DNA of 64,000 nucleotides from JACKCD01 sp041390905 (GTDB lineage: Bacteria > Chloroflexota > Anaerolineae > Promineifilales > Promineifilaceae). Below are positions 55,078-62,822 of this stretch, piece after piece (the stretch's first letter is position 1; every line of letters starts with the position of its first letter). A program made the translations under genes and the position numbers. The stretch spans positions 248,001-312,000 of the forward strand of contig JAWKPA010000012.1 of the NCBI GenBank assembly GCA_041390905.1, given 5' to 3'. Under the pieces are notes generated by a model, which was not told where the DNA came from, did no database searches, and saw nothing but the letters and a program-made list of their open reading frames with translations.

Positions 55078-57819
55078 TTATTGACGGGTTGCGATAGCAT
55101 CTTCCTGAATGGAAGGCCCAACAACTGAACCATCAAAACCATAACCACTGTTGGCCTCAATGTCAGAATTAATCTCATCAGCCGCCGCATCCAGCGCATC
55201 AATCACATCCGCACCATTAGCAATATCAGCCAGTGCCTTCTCAAAAGTCAACGCCGCAGACAGATACGCCGGTGTCGGAGGACGAAGCGTTCCTTGCTGG
55301 TTGCTCAGTTCAAAGAAAACTTCCAAGGGACCACCAGGTGCATAATTCTGCGTCAGGGCAGCCGCACTCGATGTTGCCGGAATCAAACCAATGCCGTCAG
55401 AGAAAGCTGCCAGATATTGATCCTGGATAGCATGTTCAATGAACGCATTGGCACATTCCTTGTTCTGTGAATCAGCCGAGATACCAAACTGCCACGAGGC
55501 GGCACCAATACGGCTGCCGTTGCCAAAGTTGGGAGCAGGCAAGAAGACCAGATCGTCACCAAAGGCATCCAATGCCCCCAGAGCAGCCCAGTTACCGTTC
55601 CATTGCAAGGCATACTTGCCATCAATAAAACCAGTATCACGGTCAGCACCATCCTGGGAAGTGCCAGGAGCGAGGCCACGGTCAAAAAGGCTTTGCCACC
55701 ATTCGCCAAACGCGATGGCTTCATCACCATTGATGGCACCTTCAGCGGAGGTGTAGGTAGAACGGTCAACAATGTCGCCACCAAAGCTTTGCATCAGCGG
55801 CGAGAAGGCATAGGGATACCATTCACCCGTCCAGGCCATGCCCAGATCAAGAGCGTATTCAAACTCACCGCTGGCCTGAAGCGTTTCCAAAGCGGCATCA
55901 AACTCAGCCAAATCCCACGGTTCATCAAGCGTTGGGATACGGATGCCGTTGGCTTCGAGAACGGAGCGGCGAGCAAACATAGCGATAGCAGCATCCCACA
56001 AACCAACAGAATAAACTTCCCCGTTCCATTGGCCGACTGCACCAGGCAAGAAACCATCCAGAGTGCCATCAGACAATTCCAGCGGAACCATGTAGCCAGC
56101 CCACGCCCAGTTGGGCATAACGGGGCCATCTACGTCAATGATGTCGGGCAAGTCGCCAGCCAGGGCGGCAGCAACGATGGATTCGTTGTAGCTTTCTTGC
56201 GGGAAGTCCTGGATGGACACAGCGCAAGAAGCTTGCGAAGCATTAAAATCGTCAACAATACTCAAAAGAATGGCGCGTTCGGTTTCGTTGCCTGCGCCGT
56301 GGTACCACATGCTAACCTGGGCAGCATCGCCGGCCGGTTCAGCCGCAGCTTCTTCAACAGGAGCAGCAGCCATTGCCCCTGTGGCAATACTATCTTCATG
56401 GATGGACGGCCCAACGACAGAGCCATCAAAGCCATAGCCACCGTTAGACTCGATGTCGGAATTGATTTCGTCAGCTGCCGCATCCAGTGCGTCAACCACA
56501 TCGGCACCATTGGCAATGTCGGCCAACGCTTTTTCAAACGTGAGGGCAGCGGAAAGGTAAGCTGGCGTGGGGGGACGCAGCGTTGCCTGACGTTGGCTCA
56601 GTTCAAAGAAGATTTCCAGCGGGCCGCCAGGAGCGTAGTTTTTGGTCAGGGCAGCGGCACTAGGGGTAGACGGAATCAGGCCAATGCCATCGGAGAAGGC
56701 GGCCAGATATTGATCCTGGACAGCAAAAGCGATAAAGGCGTTGGCACCATCTTTATGTTGGGAATTGGCGGAAATGCCGAATTGCCAGGAAGCAGCACCG
56801 ATGCGGCTGCCATTGCCAAAGTTGGGGGCAGGCAGGAAGAGCAGGTCGTCGCCAAAAGCGTCGAGCGCACCCAGAGCAGCCCAGTTACCATTCCATTGCA
56901 AGGCATATTTGCCATCAATAAAACCAGTGTCACGGTCAGCACCGTCTTGGGAAGTTCCAGGAGCGAGGCCACGATCAAAGACGCTTTGCCACCATTCGCC
57001 AAACGCGATGGCTTCGTCGCCGTTGAGCGCACCTTCGGCGGTGGTGTAGGTGGAGCGGTCTACGATGTCGCCACCAAAGCTTTGCATGAGCGGGGAGAAG
57101 GCGTAGGGGTACCATTCGCCAGTCCAGGCCATGCCGAGGTCGAGGGCGTATTCAAATTCGCCGCTGGCCTGAAGGGTTTCCAGGGCAGCGTCAAACTCTT
57201 CCATCGTCCACGGGTCGTCGAGGGTGGGGATGCGGATGTCGTTGGCTTCGAGAATGGAGCGGCGGGCAAACATGGCCACAGCGGCGTCCCACAGACCAAC
57301 GGAGTAGACTTCGCCGTTCCACTGGCCGACGGCACCGGGCAGGAAACCGTCAATGGTACCGGCCGGTAAATCCAGCGGAACCATGTAGCCAGACCATGCC
57401 CAGTTGGGCATGACGGGGCCGTCTACGTCAATGATGTCGGGCAGATCGCCAGCGAGGGCGGCAGCAACGATGGATTCGTTGTAGCTTTCCTGGGGGAAGT
57501 CCTGAATTTCAACAACGTAGTCGCTTTGGGAGGCGTTGAAATCTTCAACGATGCTCAAGAGGATGGCGCGTTCGGTTTCGTTGCCAGCGCCGTGGTACCA
57601 CATGCTGATGGTGGCAGAGCCATCGGTGGCGGGAGCAGCTTCTTCTTCGACGGGGGTTTCTTCAACGGCCGTTTCTTCTACCGGCTGTTGTTCTTCAGTC
57701 GTCGTTTCGGTTTCGCTTGCTGGCGGTGTTTCGGTGTCACCACCCCCACAAGCAACGAGGATTAGGGATAAAATTAGCAGGAACAGCACGATTAACGGCC
57801 GTTTGCGAAAAGCGTTCAT
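55078..57819 (-). CDS. Internally duplicated sugar-binding lipoprotein (two SBP domains in one chain)
   Basis: This 913-residue protein has a lipoprotein signal (SLILVACGGG) and a Thr/Glu linker. Two consecutive family-1 sugar-binding domains follow, each about 420 residues and offset by 431 residues (1293 bp). The copies share most residues, for example MWYHGAGNETERAILLSIV, ALQWNGNWAALGALDAFGDD and GYGFDGSVVGPSI. Their DNA differs mostly at third positions, so the duplication is not an assembly artefact of identical sequence. Single-domain binding proteins are usual. Two sites per chain could raise local ligand concentration. Confidence 0.9.
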   Translation of the reverse strand: MNAFRKRPLIVLFLLILSLILVACGGGDTETPPASETETTTEEQQPVEETAVEETPVEEEAAPATDGSATISMWYHGAGNETERAILLSIVEDFNASQSDYVVEIQDFPQESYNESIVAAALAGDLPDIIDVDGPVMPNWAWSGYMVPLDLPAGTIDGFLPGAVGQWNGEVYSVGLWDAAVAMFARRSILEANDIRIPTLDDPWTMEEFDAALETLQASGEFEYALDLGMAWTGEWYPYAFSPLMQSFGGDIVDRSTYTTAEGALNGDEAIAFGEWWQSVFDRGLAPGTSQDGADRDTGFIDGKYALQWNGNWAALGALDAFGDDLLFLPAPNFGNGSRIGAASWQFGISANSQHKDGANAFIAFAVQDQYLAAFSDGIGLIPSTPSAAALTKNYAPGGPLEIFFELSQRQATLRPPTPAYLSAALTFEKALADIANGADVVDALDAAADEINSDIESNGGYGFDGSVVGPSIHEDSIATGAMAAAPVEEAAAEPAGDAAQVSMWYHGAGNETERAILLSIVDDFNASQASCAVSIQDFPQESYNESIVAAALAGDLPDIIDVDGPVMPNWAWAGYMVPLELSDGTLDGFLPGAVGQWNGEVYSVGLWDAAIAMFARRSVLEANGIRIPTLDEPWDLAEFDAALETLQASGEFEYALDLGMAWTGEWYPYAFSPLMQSFGGDIVDRSTYTSAEGAINGDEAIAFGEWWQSLFDRGLAPGTSQDGADRDTGFIDGKYALQWNGNWAALGALDAFGDDLVFLPAPNFGNGSRIGAASWQFGISADSQNKECANAFIEHAIQDQYLAAFSDGIGLIPATSSAAALTQNYAPGGPLEVFFELSNQQGTLRPPTPAYLSAALTFEKALADIANGADVIDALDAAADEINSDIEANSGYGFDGSVVGPSIQEDAIATRQ

Positions 57820-57965
57820 TTTCTCACTCCTTGAATAGAAGGATCATCACCATTTAGTCATACTGTTTACCAGGTTCTAAATAGCAATTACATTTGATTT
57901 TCAAACAGAAACATTGGTTTAGGTTTGCCTATGGTCTTTACTATATAATAACGACCTCCTTATGG

Positions 57966-58024
57966 GGGGTAATCGGTGCAATGCAATCGGTTTTTAGTCG
58001 GACGGATAGCGTCAACCGATTACC
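57966..58024. promoter_or_regulatory. Candidate LacI-family operators upstream of the binding-protein gene
   Basis: Three AA(T/C)CG(G/A)TT motifs occur in the gap before the sugar operon: TAATCGGTG (57968), CAATCGGTT (57982) and, reversed, AACCGATTA (about 58014). The outer two form an 11-bp inverted repeat GGGTAATCGGT/ACCGATTACCC. The central CG fits LacI-family operators. Confidence 0.5.
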
Positions 58025-58036
58025 CTTTTCTCACAA

Positions 58037-59086
58037 TCAAGCTGAATTGCGCTTGATAAAAGGACACTCAAGCATTTGTTGTTTTGGCTTGCTTGCTTGT
58101 TCTGTGCCATTCTGCCGCCGACTAATTAGCTCTAGCAGATGATTGACCGCCCAACTCCCCATGTCATAATGAGGTAAGGCCATCGTTGTTAGACCTGGAT
58201 CAAGATCGGCAGCAATCAAATCTTGATCGTCAAAACCAATGACTGCAACATCATTGGGAATTGATAAATTGAGGGCATGTAAAGCGTCATAGGCTCCCAT
58301 TGCCATGCGGTCGTTGTAGCAAAAAAGCGCTGTTGGCCGGTCTGGATGAGCAAACAGTTTTCTGGTCAAATCGCGCCCGCCCTGCTGAGTAGTCACCCCA
58401 AAGGCAACCAGGTCGGCATCAAAAGGGATTTCCGCCTCGGCCAACGCTTTTTTGTAGCCGGCTAACCGCCCAACGTGGGCAGGCACTTTAACCGCATCGC
58501 AAATGAAGGCAATTTTGCGGTGGCCTTGTTGAATAAGATAGTTGGTGGCAGTGTAGCCCCCCAGTACTTCGTCTGGCACAACGGATGGCAGTGCTTGGTC
58601 GGCCACAAAGCAGTCGAGCAACACGGTGGGGACTTCACGGATGCTTGCCGGTGGGTGAACTTCACGATGGTACATGGTGGCATAAATAATGCCATCTACC
58701 TGGCGGTCGAGCAGGGTTTCAACGGCCGTTTTTTTCATCGCCTGGTTGTTGCCCGTGTTAACCAGCAGCAGCAAATAATTTTCTTCCCAGGCACGCTCTT
58801 GCGCCCCCTGCACAACACGGCCGGCATAGGGCGTGCTGGCAATCACGTCAGAGACAAAACCTATGGTATGGGTTTTTTGCGAGCGCAACCCGCTGGCTAA
58901 CGCATTGCGACGATAGTTTAACTCTTTGGCGGCGGCAAGCACCCGATCCTGGGTTTCGGTGGGAATATTGGCTGATTCGACTTTGTTTAAGACAAAGGAA
59001 ACGGTGGTACGCGAGACGCCCGCAAGGTTAGCGACATCTTGCATAGACGGCCGTTTCTTTTGTTTGGTCTTGCTTTCTATCATCAC
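58037..59086 (-). CDS. LacI-family transcriptional regulator
   Basis: This 349-residue protein has the N-terminal HTH MQDVANLAGVSRTTVSFVLN with hinge helix YRRNALASGLRS. A periplasmic-binding-like ligand domain follows (IGFVSDV, DGIIYATM, VIGFDDQDL). It lies directly upstream of the binding-protein gene in the same direction and probably represses the fructan locus in the absence of sugar. An ACGGCCGT copy codes KKRP in its N-terminal tail. Confidence 0.92.
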   Translation of the reverse strand: MMIESKTKQKKRPSMQDVANLAGVSRTTVSFVLNKVESANIPTETQDRVLAAAKELNYRRNALASGLRSQKTHTIGFVSDVIASTPYAGRVVQGAQERAWEENYLLLLVNTGNNQAMKKTAVETLLDRQVDGIIYATMYHREVHPPASIREVPTVLLDCFVADQALPSVVPDEVLGGYTATNYLIQQGHRKIAFICDAVKVPAHVGRLAGYKKALAEAEIPFDADLVAFGVTTQQGGRDLTRKLFAHPDRPTALFCYNDRMAMGAYDALHALNLSIPNDVAVIGFDDQDLIAADLDPGLTTMALPHYDMGSWAVNHLLELISRRQNGTEQASKPKQQMLECPFIKRNSA

Positions 59087-59108
59087 TAACGCCGTTTACT
59101 GAATCGTG

Positions 59109-59128
59109 TTACTAAATCGTGTTAGTAA
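59109..59128. promoter_or_regulatory. Candidate autoregulatory LacI operator
   Basis: TTACTAA-ATCGTG-TTAGTAA is a 20-bp pseudo-palindrome with a central CG, about 25 bases before the lacI-like ATG. A second partial copy (ACTGAATCGTGTTACT) overlaps it on the gene side. Confidence 0.5.
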
Positions 59129-59193
59129 TTTAGCAAATTCCAAAACCTTTGTCAAGATGTTGTGAAAATTGCCCAAATTCAAGCCATTACAAC

Positions 59194-59290
59194 CTTAGGA
59201 ACGAGCATTAAATAAGTTACGCAAGAAGTTCAACTTCTCAGAAGAAGTTGAACTTCTAAATGGGCAAGTTATTTGAATTCCATTCCTTAG
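59194..59290. repeat. Hairpin repeat family B, copy B2
   Basis: The copy runs from CCTTAGGAACGAGCATTAAAT to ATTCCATTCCTTAG. The ends are imperfect inverted repeats around the double AGAAGTT hairpin. It is a near-twin of B1 at 44383-44476. Confidence 0.85.
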
Positions 59291-59500
59291 TACTACAACG
59301 AGACTTTGGAACAGCAGATATGGGGTGATTAAGACTAAAAGGTAGCATCACCCCATATGTGGATTTAGCGAAATCTCAACTTTATCGTTAAAGCATTTTT
59401 AAATGCTTCAAATCACATCAGACCCCTGTATATAGCGTTTTAAGAATAATAATTGTCTATATATGGTGTTTGAACATTTTACCGAAGTCTCGTTGTAGTA
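59291..59500. mobile_element. 210-bp MITE with 16-bp terminal inverted repeats
   Basis: The termini TACTACAACGAGACTT and AAGTCTCGTTGTAGTA are perfect inverted repeats and begin and end with TA. There is an inner 12-bp inverted repeat (59318-59329 with 59347-59358). There is no coding capacity. TA at both ends suggests mobilisation by an IS630/Tc1-like transposase elsewhere, which is inferred. Confidence 0.75.
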
Positions 59501-59574
59501 TTAGGGTTCAATCAAAAATAACTTTGCAGCTCCAGAAGTTCAACTTCTGAGAGAAGTTGAACTTCTAAATCCCA
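59501..59574. repeat. Hairpin repeat family A, copy A4 (right end missing)
   Basis: The copy starts TTAGGGTTCAATCAAAAATAAC and keeps both hairpin units. It stops at AAATCCCA, without the GTTATTAACGAACC end. It touches the MITE at 59500. Confidence 0.8.
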
Positions 59575-59681
59575 TAAAGATGGTGCTACACCAGCATATC
59601 AGGAGTTGACGGCATGCAATGCTACCGTTGTAATTCAATGATGTAATAAATGGGGGTTTTCTTGCCAACAATTTTGCACTG

Positions 59682-59734
59682 AAAAAAAGTGCGCCGCTGC
59701 GGACAGGAGGGAAAACCACAGCGGCACTCTTTTT
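59682..59734 (-). terminator. Terminator of the antiporter gene
   Basis: GCCGCTG (59693) pairs with CAGCGGC (59719), with A/T tracts outside on both sides. On the minus strand the stem is followed by a T-run, so it can end the antiporter transcript. Confidence 0.6.
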
Positions 59735-59810
59735 GGCGACTTCAAAACCAATCATACTCCCCTTTTCTAAACAAAAGCTGAATCACAGTTAAACAGTTTG
59801 TGAGCGTTAT

Positions 59811-61757
59811 TCAGTATAACAAAGCCCTCACCTTGGCTAACCCTTCTGGCGACCCCATTACAGAAACAATGTCATTTTGTTCTAAATGCGAATAACCGTG
59901 CGTCACCAGCAAATGCCCGGATCGGCGTATGGACAAAATCAGAACGTCCGTTGGCAGGCGCAAATCACGCAGCGGCACGCCAGCTACTTCCCGGTTTGAG
60001 ATAATAATATCTTCAATCTGCTGGTCTGCTTCTTCACCCAGCAAAAGCGACGTGGTGGCCGGAGAGCGTACAAATTGATTAAGCAGATTGAGCATGGCTG
60101 TTTGGGGGTTAATGATACGAACGCCTAAATCCTTAAACCGTTGTATGTTCTCAGGGGCAAACGTGTTGAGACGAACAATCATTTGTGGGGTACCAAAATG
60201 CTCAAACGCAATTTCACACGTTCGATGGTTCAGCTCGTCGTCATTGAACATACAAAGCAGTACATCTATTTTGTTCAGCCCCAGCCGGCGTAAGGCACGG
60301 GGCGTGAGGACATCAATGGTATGGACATAGGCGACCTCTTCTTCCAGGGCATCAATACGTTCGCTTTCCTCCATACCAACCAATTTGACATGCCAATTGT
60401 GGTTGGCAAGGTTTTGGGCAAGTGCCAGGGATTGGTCTTCAATCCCCATAATCATGACATCGTGGGTACCGTCAAAAGTGTCTGGTTTGGCTTTGGTGTG
60501 CGTTTCGCCCAGGCGCTCCATCGCCAGCTTGAACAAAGGTGGCCCGATAAACTGGTTAAGGACGATCACGCCGATGAGTAGTGAGGCTAATTCTACGCCC
60601 CACTCCGGGTATAGGCTTTCGAGGTTTTTTGCCAGCCCCAGCCCCACGCCAGCCTGGGTGATGTAGATCATCCAACTGACGCTGTTGCGGCGCAGTGGTT
60701 CACGAGCCAGCAGCCCGCCCAAAAAGGAACCTGCTGTCAACCCGACCAAACGGACAACAACCATGATGACGGCAATGAGCCAAACGGCCGTTAATGTGTC
60801 CAACGCCAGCGAAGCCCCCGTCAGCGTAAAAAACGCCAAAAAAACATAGGGGCTTGCCTCTTCAAGCAAGTGCATAAGTTCAATGCGATAAACGGTAAAG
60901 TTTGTGACCCAAAAGCTGGCTACCAAACAAATAAGCAGCGATTCCAGATGCAGTTCATGTTGGAGATAAATGCCACTCCAAACCCGTTCCACTTCCACAA
61001 AGGCAAAAATGCTGTAGCCCAACGCCAGGATTAGACCAATTTTGAGCCAGCCAAATAGCCGTAGCCGCAAAATAAGGCCAAGCAGCCGACCAGACAAATA
61101 CCCAAGAAACAGCGAAGCAGCCAACTCTTCCGCCAACAATAAAAGCGTGTCTAAATTCAACCCCGTATTCTCTCGCAGCAGGTCGGCAATAGAAACGCTC
61201 ACCGCAAAGCCAACGATGACCAACACCTCGGTGACTACGGTCACACCAACGGCCGTTTTTGTCATAGGCCCCTTCGCCCGCAGCTCGCTAATCAGGGCAA
61301 TAGTTGAAGAAGGCGAGAGCGATGCAATGATGGCAAGTGCCACAACGGCTGCTGCCAGACGCTCGTTAACTGGCAGCAGTTGCATAAACGGAATCCTGTC
61401 GGCCAAAAACAGCAAGCTGTAAAAAACGGCCACGCCAATGCCAATGGCTCGCCCCAGCGAAATCAGCATAATACCTGCCAGGCGACCGCGCACATCTTTT
61501 AGAAACAGCTCATTGCCGCCGCTAAACGCAATAACGGCTAGAGAAATGTCGTCAATAAAGCGTAGCTGGGCAACCTCTTTGGCCGTTACCAGATTGAAAA
61601 CAAACGGGCCAACAATGACCCCTGCGATTAGATACCCGCTAATCAGAGGCAAGCGATAGCGTGACAGCAACTGCCCCACCTGTTTGGCCCCAAGCGTGAG
61701 GAAGCCAAAAATAGCCAGAAGCAGCAAGAAAGGTTGGATTGCGTGTAAACTTTGCAT
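59811..61757 (-). CDS. CPA2 cation:proton antiporter with RCK (TrkA) domains
   Basis: The product has 648 residues. The N-terminal 12 or so membrane segments (LISGYLIAGVIVGPFVF...) match the KefB/NhaS CPA2 exchanger family. A Rossmann-like TrkA-N domain (VMIMGIEDQSLALAQNL...) and a TrkA-C domain (LRLPTDVLILSIRRSGHLLVTHG) follow. The usual GxGxxG of the Rossmann loop is not intact, so nucleotide control may differ. It probably exchanges K+ or Na+ for H+. Confidence 0.9.
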   Translation of the reverse strand: MQSLHAIQPFLLLLAIFGFLTLGAKQVGQLLSRYRLPLISGYLIAGVIVGPFVFNLVTAKEVAQLRFIDDISLAVIAFSGGNELFLKDVRGRLAGIMLISLGRAIGIGVAVFYSLLFLADRIPFMQLLPVNERLAAAVVALAIIASLSPSSTIALISELRAKGPMTKTAVGVTVVTEVLVIVGFAVSVSIADLLRENTGLNLDTLLLLAEELAASLFLGYLSGRLLGLILRLRLFGWLKIGLILALGYSIFAFVEVERVWSGIYLQHELHLESLLICLVASFWVTNFTVYRIELMHLLEEASPYVFLAFFTLTGASLALDTLTAVWLIAVIMVVVRLVGLTAGSFLGGLLAREPLRRNSVSWMIYITQAGVGLGLAKNLESLYPEWGVELASLLIGVIVLNQFIGPPLFKLAMERLGETHTKAKPDTFDGTHDVMIMGIEDQSLALAQNLANHNWHVKLVGMEESERIDALEEEVAYVHTIDVLTPRALRRLGLNKIDVLLCMFNDDELNHRTCEIAFEHFGTPQMIVRLNTFAPENIQRFKDLGVRIINPQTAMLNLLNQFVRSPATTSLLLGEEADQQIEDIIISNREVAGVPLRDLRLPTDVLILSIRRSGHLLVTHGYSHLEQNDIVSVMGSPEGLAKVRALLY

Positions 61758-61913
61758 AATGCCTCAAAAACTGTACCGATATAAGACCTAGTTTATCCCA
61801 GATAGGAGATGCTGCGTAATTCATCGGGTGCGTGATCTCTTTAATCATTTACCTGACATATTGTTTGTAGACCCTAATTCGTTTTGCCAAGTGCGTTCCC
61901 TGTGGCGAAACGG

Positions 61914-61919
61914 TATAAT
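61914..61919 (+). promoter_or_regulatory. TATAAT box 8 bases before a start codon
   Basis: A consensus -10 box ends 8 bases before the ATG at 61928. Transcription would begin at the start codon, suggesting a leaderless mRNA. No good -35 is seen. Confidence 0.4.
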
Positions 61920-61927
61920 TGAGAGCT

Positions 61928-62749
61928 ATGGCAACGGAACAAAAGAAATCATTACCCTCCACCCTGTACACAGAGGAGTATTTTTTAACTGCTTGTGAGG
62001 GGTACAACGAATTTATTGCGTCTGAAGGACAGCATTTATCACGCCGTCTCAGGGATTCATTTACCGTGGCGGAAGTGGAGCCTGGAATGCGAGTGCTGGA
62101 TGTGGGCTGCGGCCGTGGCGAAATTGTGCGCCACTGTATGCGGCTGGGCATCGAGGCATATGGCACGGATTATGCTGATGCGGCAACGCAAATGACGAGG
62201 GAGGTGATTTTGGCAGAGCAAGGGGATGGGATAAACGGCCGTTTAGCTGCCGGTGTTTGCTGTTCCGATGCCAAGCTGCTCCCCTTTCCCAGCAACTACT
62301 TCGACCGCGTGCTAATGTTTGACGTGGTGGAACATCTCTACCCGTGGGAACTCCACGAGGCCATGCTGGAAGTGCGGCGGGTATTGAAGCCAAACGGCCG
62401 TTTTATTGTCCACACCGCCCCCAACCGCTGGTACGACCTCTACGCCTACCCCTGGGTTCGGCGCGTCCGCACCCTCATGGGGCAAGGCGACAGCTACCCC
62501 AAAGATCCCCGTGCCATCACCCCCGTTAACCAGGACGTTCACGTCAACGAACAGGATTTAGTCAGTATGCGCCGCGCCCTGCGGCAGGCCGGCTTCAAAA
62601 AAATCAAAGTCTGGCTCGACTCCCCGCCGCAAAACCGGCAGGAAAGCAGCCTTATGGCTACCCTGCGCCGCATCGCCTTCGACCTCCCCCCCTTCCGCTG
62701 GTTCTTCGAGCGCGAAGTCTTCGCCGTCGCCTGGAACGGTGATCAGTAA
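61928..62749 (+). CDS. SAM-dependent methyltransferase (class I)
   Basis: This 273-residue protein has SAM motif VLDVGCGRGEIVRHCMRLG, acidic GTDYAD and post-motif FDRVLMFDVVEHLYPWEL. This pattern is typical of methyltransferases acting on small molecules or glycan/lipid intermediates. It precedes a GT39-like glycosyltransferase, so a role in cell-surface glycan building is possible. The last codons (GDQ and TAA) lie in a CAGTAATCAGT repeat. Confidence 0.85.
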   Translation: MATEQKKSLPSTLYTEEYFLTACEGYNEFIASEGQHLSRRLRDSFTVAEVEPGMRVLDVGCGRGEIVRHCMRLGIEAYGTDYADAATQMTREVILAEQGDGINGRLAAGVCCSDAKLLPFPSNYFDRVLMFDVVEHLYPWELHEAMLEVRRVLKPNGRFIVHTAPNRWYDLYAYPWVRRVRTLMGQGDSYPKDPRAITPVNQDVHVNEQDLVSMRRALRQAGFKKIKVWLDSPPQNRQESSLMATLRRIAFDLPPFRWFFEREVFAVAWNGDQ

Positions 62750-62803
62750 TCAGTGAACAGTAATCAGTAAACAGTTCACACCGACTACCGATTACTGATT
62801 ACC
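62741..62803. repeat. GATTACTGATTACC / CAGTAATCAGT repeat, copy 2
   Basis: Tandem and inverted units (GATCAGTAATCAGTGAACAG..., CCGATTACTGATTACC) fill the gap between the methyltransferase and the next gene. They provide the stop codon of the former. It is related to 34734-34774. Confidence 0.8.
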
Positions 62804-62822
62804 GCTCACCGGCCAATCCAAC

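Larger units (their letters stand above)
59087..59810. other. 724-bp gene desert packed with repeats
   Basis: It contains, in order, a LacI operator candidate, family B copy B2, a TA-flanked 210-bp MITE, family A copy A4 (truncated) and a terminator. No gene is seen. Confidence 0.75.

Noticed and set aside
55603..57369. 588-codon open frame antisense to the duplicated binding-protein gene
   Set aside because: The minus strand encodes a clear lipoprotein with two family-1 binding domains. The antisense frame has no recognisable domain and repeats only because the gene does.
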